This document shows, piece after piece, positions 17,705-25,266 of a stretch of DNA of 64,000 bases (its first letter is position 1; each line of letters starts with the position of its first letter). The DNA comes from Prauserella isguenensis. Lineage in GTDB: Bacteria; Actinomycetota; Actinomycetes; Mycobacteriales; Pseudonocardiaceae. The stretch covers positions 1,674,001 to 1,738,000 of the forward strand of contig NZ_JACHWU010000001.1 in assembly GCF_014191605.1 (NCBI RefSeq), read 5' to 3'. A model generated the notes under the pieces. The model was not told the origin of the DNA. It did no database searches and saw only the letters and a list, made by a program, of their open reading frames with translations. Made by a program: the position numbers and the translations under genes.

Positions 17705-18394
17705 TCACTGCTTCCCGGGCTGCAGGACCTCGTCGATGACGAAAACGGTCGCGTTGGCCGTCGGCACGTTGCCGCACAGCACCTTCGCCCCGTTGACGGT
17801 CGGAGCGTCGGCGCTGCCGCCGATCTTCACCTCTCCGCCCTGGACGGTCTCGACCGAGCCTGCGTCGACGAGGCCCGCTGCGTCCATGCGCTCAGGCACG
17901 ACGTGGAAGGTCAGCGTCTTGGTCAGGTCTTCCTTCATCTCGGGGTCGTTGAGCAGCGCGTCGAGCTGGTCCGCCGGGATCTCGTCGAACGCGGGGTCCG
18001 CAGGTGCGAACACGGTGTAGTTGGCGTCCTGCTTGTTCAGGGTGTCGACCAGCCCGGCGGATTTCACCGCGGCGGTGAGCTTCTTCAGCAGCGGGTTGTT
18101 GCTGGCAGCGGTCCCGACCGGGTCGTCGACCATGCCCTGTACGGACCCTTCGTCGTTCGGGTCCGTGGGCACCTGCGAACAGCCGGGGCCGAAGACATCG
18201 TCGGCGGTGGTCATGCCGTCGTTCATGCCTCCGTCGCCCGACGAGCTCGGCGGAGCCGACGACGGTGCCTGTCCCTGTCCACCGCCCTGGTCGCTCTGGG
18301 CAGCGGTGTCGTCCCCGCTACCGCAGGCGCTCAGTCCGAGTGCGAGTGCGGCGACCGCACCCGTTACCGCGGCATGCCGACGAATGGTCCCCAT
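17705..18394 (-). CDS. fasciclin-domain lipoprotein (MPT70/MPT83-like)
   Basis: Surface lipoprotein of 229 residues with one FAS1 domain, related in kind to mycobacterial MPT83/MPT70. ATG 18394 is preferred to 18415 since GAGGAG precedes it by nine bases. The signal peptide ends in lipobox LSAC (Cys about residue 25), then a Ser/Gly/Pro-rich linker. The FAS1 domain (about residues 90-229) shows NPLLKKLTAAVKSAGLVDTL, YTVFAPADPAFDEIP, LTFHVVPERMDA and VFVIDEVLQP, its H1 and H2 boxes. The gene lies beside sigK/rskA and has a SigK-like promoter upstream; in M. tuberculosis the fasciclin antigens are the main SigK targets, so regulation by the linked sigma factor is inferred. Confidence 0.92.
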   Translation of the reverse strand: MGTIRRHAAVTGAVAALALGLSACGSGDDTAAQSDQGGGQGQAPSSAPPSSSGDGGMNDGMTTADDVFGPGCSQVPTDPNDEGSVQGMVDDPVGTAASNNPLLKKLTAAVKSAGLVDTLNKQDANYTVFAPADPAFDEIPADQLDALLNDPEMKEDLTKTLTFHVVPERMDAAGLVDAGSVETVQGGEVKIGGSADAPTVNGAKVLCGNVPTANATVFVIDEVLQPGKQ

Positions 18395-18441
18395 CGGAAT
18401 CAACTCCTCGTTCATCTGTGTACGTCGGTTCTCTCTCAGGT

Positions 18442-18469
18442 ATTCGGCGCCGCGGTTCGCACCGATTGG
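18442..18469 (-). promoter_or_regulatory. SigK-type promoter of the fasciclin gene
   Basis: Read on the minus strand, CCAATC (18469-18464) and CCGAAT (18447-18442) are separated by exactly 16 bases, about 48 bases before the start codon. It matches two other copies in this locus and resembles the mycobacterial SigK consensus as I recall it (CCATCC, CCGAAT). Confidence 0.7.
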
Positions 18470-18500
18470 TGTCCGAAGTGGAATTATCGAGGAGCCGCGG

Positions 18501-20144
18501 CTACGTGGCGGTGCAGAAGATCGAGTGCCACCCCGTTGCGCCGTCCGGGACCGGTGGTACCCGGCGAGCCTGCTGCGTGTAGCCGGATTTGTCGGTGGCG
18601 CGGCACTCGATGTCGTGGCCGCCCGGTGTGAACTCGAGCTCGGCTCGCCACATTCGCCAGGTCTGCTCGTTGACCTCCGTGGCGAGATCGGCCTGCTGCC
18701 ACGGGCCGCCGTCCACTCGCACCTCGACCGTATCGATAGCGGTGGGTTGCGCCCAGGCGACGCCGGCGATCGTGAACGCCCCGGCGGGGAACTTCTGGAA
18801 CGGCTGCGGGCGGTCGATCCGGGACTGGGTCTTGATCGGCGCACGTTCTGCCCAGCCGCGCTCTTCCCAGTAGGTCTGTTTGTCGAAGGTCGTCAGCTCC
18901 ATGTCGACGAGCCATTTGGTCGCGGACAGGTAGCCGTAGAGTCCGGGCGTCACCATCCGTACCGGGAAACCGTGCTCGACGGGCAGCGCTTCGCCGTTCA
19001 TGCCGTAGGCGAGGAGTGCGCCGCGGTCGGCCTCGCGCAGCACGTCCAGCGGGGTGCCTGCGGTGTAGCCGTCCACGCTCGTGCTGAACACCTGCTCGGC
19101 ACCGCTCCGGACGCCGACCTCGTCGAGCAGGTCCCGGATCGGGACGCCGGTGAACGTCGCGGTCGAGACGTAATCACCACCGACCTGATTGGACACACAG
19201 GTCAGCGTTACGGTCCGCTGCTCGACCCTTCGGGTGATCAGGTCGTCGAAGCCGAGTATCAACTCCTTGTCGACCATACCGTGGATACGGAGCCGCCAAT
19301 CGTCCAATCGGATCGTCGGCACGGACAGCGCGGTGTCGACTCGGTAGAAAGCCCTGTTGGGGGTGATGAACGACGGCGTCCCCAGTGAAGCGAAATCGGC
19401 GCCGCGCGGGACGGGCGGATTAGGGGGAATGCGCCGCCCGATCTCGGTGCGGGCCGCGTCCACTCCGGACCGGCTCGTGAGAAACCGTCCGCCCACCGCG
19501 GCTCCGCCGGCGACCGCCGTGACACCTGCGGCGGCGAGCACGAAGGTGCGCCGTGAGGTCGCCGAGGTTGTGGCCGCCGTCGCGACGTCGTCCCGAGCGT
19601 CCTCTCGGGCGTCCTCTCGGGCGTCCTCTCGGGCGTCGTCACGGTCGGCACCTTCCGTGGCCGTGCCGTCGTCGGTGCGGTGTGCGGTCGTCGAGCGCGA
19701 TGCGAGCCGGTGGAGCCACCCGAACGCCCCGAGGCCGGAGACCAGCGCCGCCACGGCCGGAAGGGCGTCGAGGACTGTCAGATCGCGACGGAGCGACGCC
19801 GCGACCACCCCGGCCACACCGAATGCTCCGATGACCGCGAGACCGGGTGTCGCGGTGCGCCGCGAGAGCAGCCCAGCGATGACCGCGAGCAGCAGAATCA
19901 CCAGACCCATGCCGCCGAGCAGGACGAGCTTGTTCGATTCGCCGAACTGTCGGATGGCGAACTGTTTCACCGGTTCCGGCGTGAGGTCGATCGCGGTGTT
20001 GCCGACGGCGAGGTACGGCGAAGCGTTCGGCCGGGTGAGCCCCGAGGCCAGATGCCCGATGCCAAGGGCCAATGCGACCGAGGAAATACTTGCGAACATC
20101 GCACGGAGCGCACCGGGCGGGGGAGTGGCCGCTGGAGTTGGCAT
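18501..20144 (-). CDS. membrane-anchored molybdopterin (sulfite-oxidase family) oxidoreductase
   Basis: 547 residues. N-terminal about 150 residues carry four hydrophobic segments (for example VALALGIGHLASGL and LVLLGGMGLVILLLAVIAGLL). A hydrophilic linker with AREDAREDARED repeats follows, then SRRTFVLAAAGVTAVAGG, a twin-arginine-like fifth segment that would place the rest outside. The catalytic domain has TLTCVSNQVGGDYVSTATFTGVP, whose Cys is the expected molybdenum ligand, and a C-terminal Mo-co dimerisation domain (VRVDGGPWQQADLA). ATG 20144 has no ribosome site but begins seven bases after a SigK-like -10, so a leaderless start is likely. Substrate unknown; extracytoplasmic sulfite or sulfoxide chemistry is the usual guess for this family. 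Confidence 0.9.
   Translation of the reverse strand: MPTPAATPPPGALRAMFASISSVALALGIGHLASGLTRPNASPYLAVGNTAIDLTPEPVKQFAIRQFGESNKLVLLGGMGLVILLLAVIAGLLSRRTATPGLAVIGAFGVAGVVAASLRRDLTVLDALPAVAALVSGLGAFGWLHRLASRSTTAHRTDDGTATEGADRDDAREDAREDAREDARDDVATAATTSATSRRTFVLAAAGVTAVAGGAAVGGRFLTSRSGVDAARTEIGRRIPPNPPVPRGADFASLGTPSFITPNRAFYRVDTALSVPTIRLDDWRLRIHGMVDKELILGFDDLITRRVEQRTVTLTCVSNQVGGDYVSTATFTGVPIRDLLDEVGVRSGAEQVFSTSVDGYTAGTPLDVLREADRGALLAYGMNGEALPVEHGFPVRMVTPGLYGYLSATKWLVDMELTTFDKQTYWEERGWAERAPIKTQSRIDRPQPFQKFPAGAFTIAGVAWAQPTAIDTVEVRVDGGPWQQADLATEVNEQTWRMWRAELEFTPGGHDIECRATDKSGYTQQARRVPPVPDGATGWHSIFCTAT
19597..19644. repeat. 12-bp tandem repeat in the oxidoreductase linker
   Basis: Three exact copies of GCGTCCTCTCGG plus one diverged copy. 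On the coding (minus) strand they encode the charged ARED repeats between the membrane domain and the twin-arginine segment. Exact DNA identity suggests recent slippage. Confidence 0.9.
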
Positions 20145-20151
20145 ATCGATG

Positions 20152-20179
20152 ATTCGATGCCGCGGCGGAGACCGATTGG
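20152..20179 (-). promoter_or_regulatory. SigK-type promoter of the molybdopterin oxidoreductase
   Basis: On the minus strand CCAATC (20179-20174) and TCGAAT (20157-20152) are 16 bases apart. The predicted start coincides with the ATG at 20144. The spacer also shares CGGT and CCGCGGC with the fasciclin promoter at the same positions. Confidence 0.68.
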
Positions 20180-20185
20180 TCCGGG

Positions 20186-20343
20186 TCAGTCCTTCTTGGA
20201 TGGCAGAGGGAGGAAGCCGCTCGTGCGCGCGACGTAGTCGGCGTACCCCGGTAGCGGCCCCGCAACCGTGCGATACCGAAGGTGACCACGACGACGAGCA
20301 GCGCCACACCGAACGCGAGCGTCGCTGCGGCCGGCAGGGTCAT
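20186..20343 (-). pseudogene. DUF1295 (steroid-reductase-like) gene with internal deletion
   Basis: ATG 20343 with GGGAGG upstream starts MTLPAAATLAFGVALLVVVVTFGIARLRGRY, the usual first helix of DUF1295 membrane proteins. After that the frame is lost, and a second frame on the same strand reads GYADYVARTSGFLPLPSKKD and stops at 20186, the usual C terminus of the same family. About 190 codons between them are missing. In M. tuberculosis the homologous gene (Rv0446c) lies directly before sigK, so this is most likely a relic of that operon. Confidence 0.72.
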
Positions 20344-20465
20344 CGGGTCGCCTCCCGGATCGCAGTCGTGGCGCCGACTCCGGCTGTCGCAGTACGCATG
20401 TCGAGTATTCCGAGCCGGGGTGTGGTGGATCGGCCGTGCGTGAATGTGTGCGCGTCGCCACACCG

Positions 20466-20493
20466 GCAATCGTTTCGCGGAGCGGCTCCGAAT
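20466..20493 (+). promoter_or_regulatory. SigK-type promoter upstream of the remnant ORF and sigK
   Basis: GCAATC (20466-20471) and CCGAAT (20488-20493), spacing 16. It is the third copy of the motif in 2 kb and points towards sigK, which has no obvious promoter of its own, so SigK autoregulation is inferred. The rest of the interval 20344-20634 holds no gene I can support. Confidence 0.65.
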
Positions 20494-20634
20494 GACGGTC
20501 ATGCACATCGGTGAACCGGAGACAGGGGCCGTGCCCGCTGACACGGCGCCACCGCCCGGCGTTGCTGTGTCCCCACCCCACGGCGATCGGTCGTGCGGTC
20601 GTGTTCCGTGCCGGACGAGGAACTGGAATGTGGC

Positions 20635-20856
20635 ATGACCGAACCGACCGTGGCGGTGATCGGTGCCGGGGCGTCAGGGCTGACGGCTGCCTATCGACTG
20701 AGCCGCCGCCACCGGTCCTCCGACGTCGCGGAGCTCTGCCGCGGCGAAACTCTGCCGCGGATGTGGGAGTTCTATCGGGCATACAGCGAAGCGGGATTCC
20801 GCTCCGGTTATCTCGACGTCCGGCAGTTCGGTATGCACAAGCCCACTCGTGACTGA
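20635..20856 (+). pseudogene. fusion scar: FAD oxidoreductase start joined to cyclopropane synthase end
   Basis: A 73-codon frame starts MTEPTVAVIGAGASGLTAAY, the dinucleotide-binding N terminus of a Rv0449c-like NAD(P)/FAD oxidoreductase, and from about residue 36 reads ETLPRMWEFYRAYSEAGF then RSGYLDVRQFGMHKP, the C-terminal end of a cyclopropane-fatty-acyl-phospholipid synthase (UfaA1/Rv0447c type). The DUF1365 gene that normally lies between, and nearly all of both flanking genes, are gone. The frame is still open and carries a weak ribosome site, so a short peptide might be made, but neither enzyme can function. Confidence 0.75.
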
Positions 20857-20879
20857 AGAATGTTCGAGCGGCGTGGGAG

Positions 20880-21509
20880 ATGTCGCGACCATGGGAGTTG
20901 ATCGGTGTGGATGAGGACCCTCAACCCGTTGAGGCGCCGCCGGGCTGGGCGGACGCACCACAGCCGGCTCCGAATGCGCGTGCCCTGTTGGTAGAGGTCG
21001 CCAAGGGTGACGAAGCGGCGTTCGAGCAGCTCTACGAGATGATCGCCAGGCCGGTCTTCGGACTGGTGCGGCGCTTGCTCCGGGACGCCGCGCAGTCCGA
21101 GGAAGTCACCCAGGAGGTGCTGGTCGAGGTGTGGCGGACCGCGACGCACTATTGGCCCGACAAAGGTAGTGCCATGACCTGGGTACTGACCCTCGCGCAT
21201 CGTCGGGCGGTGGACCGGGTGCGGGCCGAACAGTCTGCCGCCGACCGTGAGGCGAAGGTGGGTTCCCGATCGGGTGCGCCCGCGTTCGACGAGGTCAGTG
21301 AATCCGTGCTCAGTCGCCTGGAACAGCGCCAAGTGCGCCGATGCATGTCGACATTGACCGAACTGCAGCGGGAATCGGTGCTGCTGACCTATTACCGTGG
21401 CTACACCTACCGAGAGGCTGCCGAGCTGGTGGGCTCGCCGACGGCCACGGTGAAGACCCGCCTACGGGACGGGCTGATCCGCCTACGCGATTGCCTGGGG
21501 GTGGGCTGA
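20880..21509 (+). CDS. sigK: ECF RNA polymerase sigma factor SigK
   Basis: ECF sigma factor of 209 residues from ATG 20880; an in-frame GTG at 20907 is also possible. Region 2 reads FEQLYEMIARPVFGLVRRLLRD, SEEVTQEVLVEVWRTA and AMTWVLTLAHRRAVDRVR; region 4 reads LTELQRESVLLTYYRGYTYREAAELVGSP followed by TVKTRLRDGLIRLRDCLGV. The stop codon overlaps the rskA start (TGATG), a usual arrangement for translational coupling with the anti-sigma factor. Neighbouring fasciclin and operon relics identify it as SigK rather than another ECF. The promoter at 20466-20493 probably drives it through the remnant ORF. Confidence 0.9.
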   Translation: MSRPWELIGVDEDPQPVEAPPGWADAPQPAPNARALLVEVAKGDEAAFEQLYEMIARPVFGLVRRLLRDAAQSEEVTQEVLVEVWRTATHYWPDKGSAMTWVLTLAHRRAVDRVRAEQSAADREAKVGSRSGAPAFDEVSESVLSRLEQRQVRRCMSTLTELQRESVLLTYYRGYTYREAAELVGSPTATVKTRLRDGLIRLRDCLGVG

Positions 21510-22261
21510 TGAGCAACGAGATGGCGAGCCTCACCGGTGCCTACGCGGTGGACGCGCTCACAGGGCCGGAACGTGCCGAGTTCGAGCACCATCTCGCCGA
21601 ATGCGGCGAGTGCGCGCAGGAAGTGCGGGAGTTGCGGGAGACGGCGGGCATGCTCGGCCTCGCCGCTGCCGAGGACCCGCCAGCCGACCTCAAGGGCCGC
21701 GTACTGCACGAGATCACACACACCCGGCAGGAGCCGCCGACTGCGGCCGCACCGGTGCCGATCGGCACCCGGAAGTCGCGAGCGACGTCCCGGTGGGCCA
21801 CGCGCCTGGCGGCTGCCGCGTCCGTCGTCGCGATCGGCCTGGCCGCCGTGTTCGGTGTCGCCGCGTGGCAGTCACAGCAGGAACTCGAGCGGGCACAGCA
21901 GCGAATCGAGCAGGCTGGCGAGCGCGGAGCCGAGATGGCCCGCGTGCTGCACGCACCGGACGCCCGGATCATCCACGCGTCCGAGGGACGGGCGGTGGCG
22001 ACCGCGGTCGTCTCGGTCGACCTCGGCAAGGTCGTCTTCATGGGCGAACACATGCCGGCCGCACCCGAGGACAAGGTGCACCAGCTCTGGGCCATCGATG
22101 AGCAGGGAGCGACCTCGATGGGGGTGCTCACCGGTGGTGACGTACCGGTTGCGGCGGACATGCCGAGAGAGACCACGAAACTCGGTGTGACGACCGAACC
22201 GGCGGGCGGGTCGCCACAGCCGACCGCCGACCCGTTCATGTTGCTGTCCCTGCGTGCCTGA
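21509..22261 (+). CDS. rskA: anti-sigma-K factor RskA
   Basis: Single-pass membrane anti-sigma factor, 250 residues. The cytoplasmic anti-sigma domain (about residues 1-75) contains AEFEHHLAECGECAQEV, the HxxxCxxC zinc-type motif. WATRLAAAASVVAIGLAAVFGVAAW (about residues 92-116) is the membrane helix, followed by a predicted coiled stretch and the extracytoplasmic RskA C-terminal domain with VSVDLGKVVFMGEHMPAAPEDKVHQLWAI. In mycobacteria RskA holds SigK at the membrane until regulated proteolysis. One-base overlap with sigK. Confidence 0.92.
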   Translation: MSNEMASLTGAYAVDALTGPERAEFEHHLAECGECAQEVRELRETAGMLGLAAAEDPPADLKGRVLHEITHTRQEPPTAAAPVPIGTRKSRATSRWATRLAAAASVVAIGLAAVFGVAAWQSQQELERAQQRIEQAGERGAEMARVLHAPDARIIHASEGRAVATAVVSVDLGKVVFMGEHMPAAPEDKVHQLWAIDEQGATSMGVLTGGDVPVAADMPRETTKLGVTTEPAGGSPQPTADPFMLLSLRA

Positions 22262-22467
22262 ACCGGAAAGGTCTACGTGTGATGCCGGCCCCGGGCGCGC
22301 TGTGCGCCCGAGATCTCCTTGGTCAGCGACAACTCAAGGCTGCACGCGGCTGCACCCGGCACGCTCCGGAACTCGGCGACGAGCCGGCCGTGCATTGTCG
22401 ACCGAACGGATCGACGACGCGGTGTGACCACGGACGGCGAGCGGCCTACGCTGCACGTCGACCGGGG

Positions 22468-22487
22468 CCCGGCCCTCGGGGGCCGGG
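22468..22487 (-). terminator. hairpin after the small lipoprotein gene
   Basis: CCCGGCCC, loop TCGG, GGGCCGGG, 12 bases beyond the stop codon of the minus-strand lipoprotein gene. Otherwise 22262-22467 between rskA and this hairpin holds nothing I recognise. Confidence 0.6.
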
Positions 22488-22498
22488 GGCCGTCGAAC

Positions 22499-22864
22499 TC
22501 AGCACTTCTCCTTGGGGACGTAGCCCTGTTCGCAGGCGTATTCGAGCTGCGCCTCGCCCGCGGTGTCGTCGCGGCCGCGGCCGCCTGGGTCGAGGTAGCC
22601 CTGGTATTCCTTGCAGTCCGCGTTGAACTCGCCCGCCTCGAGCGCGCGTTCACCACAGCCGGGGCCGGTGTCCGCGGCTCCCCGGGGCCCGGCCGACGAA
22701 CCCGGCGAGCTCGGCGACTGCGGTACCGAACCCGAGGGCGGCTCGGCGGACGCCGACGTGCGCGGCGCGGGGGCGGGGCCCGGCTCCTCGGAGCATGCGG
22801 CGCCCCCGGCCAGCACGACGGCAGGCAACAGGAGTGCCGGTACAAGTCGTGCCCACGTCATCAT
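22499..22864 (-). CDS. small secreted Cys-containing protein, probable lipoprotein
   Basis: 121 residues, family not recognised. The first 24 residues form a signal peptide (RLVPALLLPAVVLAGGAAC) whose Cys could be lipidated, though the -3 residue is Gly rather than Leu, so the lipobox is atypical. A Pro/Ser/Ala-rich linker follows. The last 55 residues contain four cysteines (GCGERALEAGEFNADCKEY, EYACEQGYVPKEKC), suggesting a small disulfide-bonded domain. The start lies 127 bases from the divergently placed anti-sigma ATPase stop; no operon partner is evident. Confidence 0.7.
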   Translation of the reverse strand: MMTWARLVPALLLPAVVLAGGAACSEEPGPAPAPRTSASAEPPSGSVPQSPSSPGSSAGPRGAADTGPGCGERALEAGEFNADCKEYQGYLDPGGRGRDDTAGEAQLEYACEQGYVPKEKC

Positions 22865-22991
22865 TCACCCATTGTGGGGTCGTGTCGGAGGTGGTCCGGC
22901 TGCGGGTACCCGCAACCGGTCGCCCGGCGAGTCGCTCACCTGCAGCGCAGCCCCGCTTTCGAGGGGCGCGATCCCGCCGGACACAGTGTCG

Positions 22992-23456
22992 TCAGCGGCC
23001 GAACGCCGGTTGCGAAACCCCTCGTTCGGGCGATGCCGGTGGCGGGTACGGCAGCTCGGCCCATACGACCTTCCCGTCCTGCCCCGCGGGGCGGCGGGCC
23101 CGGTCGACACCCCAGTCGTCGGCCAGTGCCGCGACGAGCAGCAGGCCACGACCGTGGTCGACGTCCGGACCCGGATGCAGCACCTCGGGACGTCGCGGGT
23201 CGGCGTCGGACACCTCGATGCGCAGCCGCCCCGCGCCGGTGCGCACCCGCAGCCTGCACGGCGGACGTCCGTGCACGACGGCGTTCGTCGCCAGTTCCGT
23301 GACCAGCAGGAGTACGTTCTGCCGGGACGACTCGTCGGTGACACCGAGTGCGGCGTCCACGGTGTGTCGGGCGTCCGTGGGACTGCGCAGGTCGGTGGCC
23401 AGCGCGATGTCTACCACGAGGGTGTCGGCCGCGACGCGGCTCTGCTCAATCATCAT
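22992..23456 (-). CDS. RsbW-like anti-sigma/serine kinase ATPase (HATPase_c)
   Basis: GHKL-fold ATP-binding protein of about 154 residues if started at ATG 23456; a GTG at 23525 would add 23 residues. It shows the N box LLLVTELATNAVVHG, the G1 box VSDADPRRP and the G2 segment GRGLLLVAALADDWG. Proteins of this size are partner-switching anti-sigma factors or regulators of SpoIIE-type phosphatases. A SpoIIE phosphatase is divergently transcribed 270 bases away, suggesting a functional pair, but no STAS-domain anti-anti-sigma gene is next to them. Confidence 0.83.
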   Translation of the reverse strand: MMIEQSRVAADTLVVDIALATDLRSPTDARHTVDAALGVTDESSRQNVLLLVTELATNAVVHGRPPCRLRVRTGAGRLRIEVSDADPRRPEVLHPGPDVDHGRGLLLVAALADDWGVDRARRPAGQDGKVVWAELPYPPPASPERGVSQPAFGR

Positions 23457-23727
23457 CGTCGGCCCCGTCGGCTCGGCGGTCCTTGCCGTGGATGAGGCGG
23501 AGTCGGTGCGGACGGACGCGAACACCCAGTGCCCGGTGACTCCGCCGATCGGGCGTCGACCGCGGATTGTTCACAACCCCCGTGTGCCCTCTGTGGCGCC
23601 TCGGTACACGCACCCGGGCGAACTTCCCACGATGGTCTTCTTGGGTGACACCTCTGTGGGTAGTGCGAGACATCTTCGCTGGCAGCGGGCATAGTGGTAA
23701 CCCGGCTTCTGGCGGAGGTGAACCCCG

Positions 23728-25140
23728 GTGAGCGTCGAACGTGGGTTGAGCGGCCCGCTCAGCACGGAACTCGCCAGCGCTGTGCGCGCGGGGCGGTTGC
23801 CCCCCGACGGGTGGGCGGTGCTGGCAGACGTGCTCGCGAACCTGGACCCGGCGACGCCCGTGGGCGACGTCGTGGCGTCCTTGACCGATGCCGTGCCGGG
23901 CGAGCTGGGTGAAGCGGAGCTGCCCTCGCAGGAGGTGCGCACTCCCGCGCGTGGCAGGCCGGACCGCGACCTGCGGTGGCGGCTGGCCGACAGGCCCGTG
24001 ACGGGACCGCCGTCACGCGACGACGTCGACCGCACGGCCTTTCTCGACGAGGTCAGCCGCGCATCCGCGACGTCGCTCAACAGCACGGAGATGCTGTCCC
24101 AGGTCGCCGCGCTCGTGCAGTCCCACGGGCTTGCCGACAGCACGCGCGTGTGGCGCTCGACCGACGACGGTCTGCGGTGCGCGACCCCGTCGTCGGGGGA
24201 CGTGCGTCCCGACCTGACCGCCCAGCAGACCCTGATCACGCGGCGCTCCGTCCGCGCCGGGACGAGCAGGCTGAGCGTGCCGCTGCTGGCGGGCCGCCAT
24301 GCGCTCGGTGTGCTGGATCTGGAACGCAGGCATCGCGGCTTCACGGCCGACGACATCTCGCTCGCACACGCCGTCGCGAGTCGTGCCGCGCTCGGTCTGC
24401 GTAATGCCCACGAATACGAGCGGGAGCACGAGCTCGCGCAGCGCCTGCAGCACGCGATGTTGCCGGCACTGGTCGAACTGGACGAGTTCGACATCGCGGC
24501 GCGATACCGGTCGTCGACGCGCGGTGTCCACATCGGTGGGGACTGGTACGACGCCTTCAGCCGTTCCGACGGGACGGTCGTGCTCACCGTCGGCGACGTC
24601 ACCGGCCACGGTCTCGACGCGGCCGTCGTCATGGGACAGCTGCAGAACGCGCTGCGCGCCTACGCGATGGAGGGGCACGGGCCCGCGTCGTCGTTGCGGC
24701 TCGTGCACGAACTGCTGCGGGAGAGCCGGGGTTCGCTGTTCGCCACGGCCGTGGTCGTCGAGGTGCAGGTGCGCAGCGGCATGATCCGGTGGGCGAGTGC
24801 GGGGCATCCGCCGCCCCTGGTGCAGGACGCCGACGGGGATGTCGGATACCTCGACGCCGACCACGGACCGATGCTCGGCATCGATCTGTCGCCGTCGATC
24901 CCCGAACACCGGCGCAGGCTCACCCCGGGCTCGTCCGTCGCCCTGTTCACCGACGGGCTCATCGAACGCCGCAGCAGTGACATCGACGCCGGAATGGCGC
25001 GGCTGGCGACGGCGTTCGAACGGTGCTGTGACGGCACGGTCGGGGAACGGACCGACGATGTGCTGCACGAGATGCTCGGCGGCACCGATCACGACGACGA
25101 CGTCTGCCTGCTGCTGTGCCGTTGGCTGGGGCGCGCCTGA
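23728..25140 (+). CDS. GAF-SpoIIE PP2C-type protein phosphatase
   Basis: 470 residues, starting at GTG 23728 with GGAGGTGA just upstream. Residues about 95-235 form a GAF sensor domain (FLDEVSRASATSLNSTEMLSQV, LSVPLLAGRHALGVLDLE). A short helix (EREHELAQRLQHAMLP) leads to the SpoIIE/RsbU phosphatase domain, with GGDWYDAF, TVGDVTGHGLDAAVVM, WASAGHPPPL, LFTDGLIERR and the C-terminal DDDVCLLL acidic motif for Mn2+ binding. It probably dephosphorylates a STAS-domain antagonist in a stress sigma pathway, opposed by the neighbouring ATPase. The N-terminal about 90 residues are unassigned. Confidence 0.9.
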   Translation: MSVERGLSGPLSTELASAVRAGRLPPDGWAVLADVLANLDPATPVGDVVASLTDAVPGELGEAELPSQEVRTPARGRPDRDLRWRLADRPVTGPPSRDDVDRTAFLDEVSRASATSLNSTEMLSQVAALVQSHGLADSTRVWRSTDDGLRCATPSSGDVRPDLTAQQTLITRRSVRAGTSRLSVPLLAGRHALGVLDLERRHRGFTADDISLAHAVASRAALGLRNAHEYEREHELAQRLQHAMLPALVELDEFDIAARYRSSTRGVHIGGDWYDAFSRSDGTVVLTVGDVTGHGLDAAVVMGQLQNALRAYAMEGHGPASSLRLVHELLRESRGSLFATAVVVEVQVRSGMIRWASAGHPPPLVQDADGDVGYLDADHGPMLGIDLSPSIPEHRRRLTPGSSVALFTDGLIERRSSDIDAGMARLATAFERCCDGTVGERTDDVLHEMLGGTDHDDDVCLLLCRWLGRA

Positions 25141-25237
25141 CGGGGTCGGGCACGCGCGCGCGGTGGCGGCTGCCGAGGTGCGGCTCCTGCCGCTGCTCTC
25201 GACGCCCGACCGGCCGTACGTCACAGGGGCTAGGTTT

Positions 25238-25256
25238 TTAACTTAGGCTTGCCTAT
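25238..25256. promoter_or_regulatory. IdeR/DtxR iron box
   Basis: TTAACTTAGGCTTGCCTAT matches 14 of 19 positions of the IdeR/DtxR consensus, including the core TTAGGC and CCTA. It overlaps the -10-like TATCTT of the following gene, as expected for iron-dependent repression. Confidence 0.75.
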
Positions 25257-25259
25257 CTT
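25254..25259 (+). promoter_or_regulatory. -10 element of a probable leaderless transcript
   Basis: TATCTT ends seven bases before ATG 25267 and there is no ribosome site, so transcription likely starts at the ATG itself. Confidence 0.5.
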
Positions 25260-25266
25260 GGTCCGC

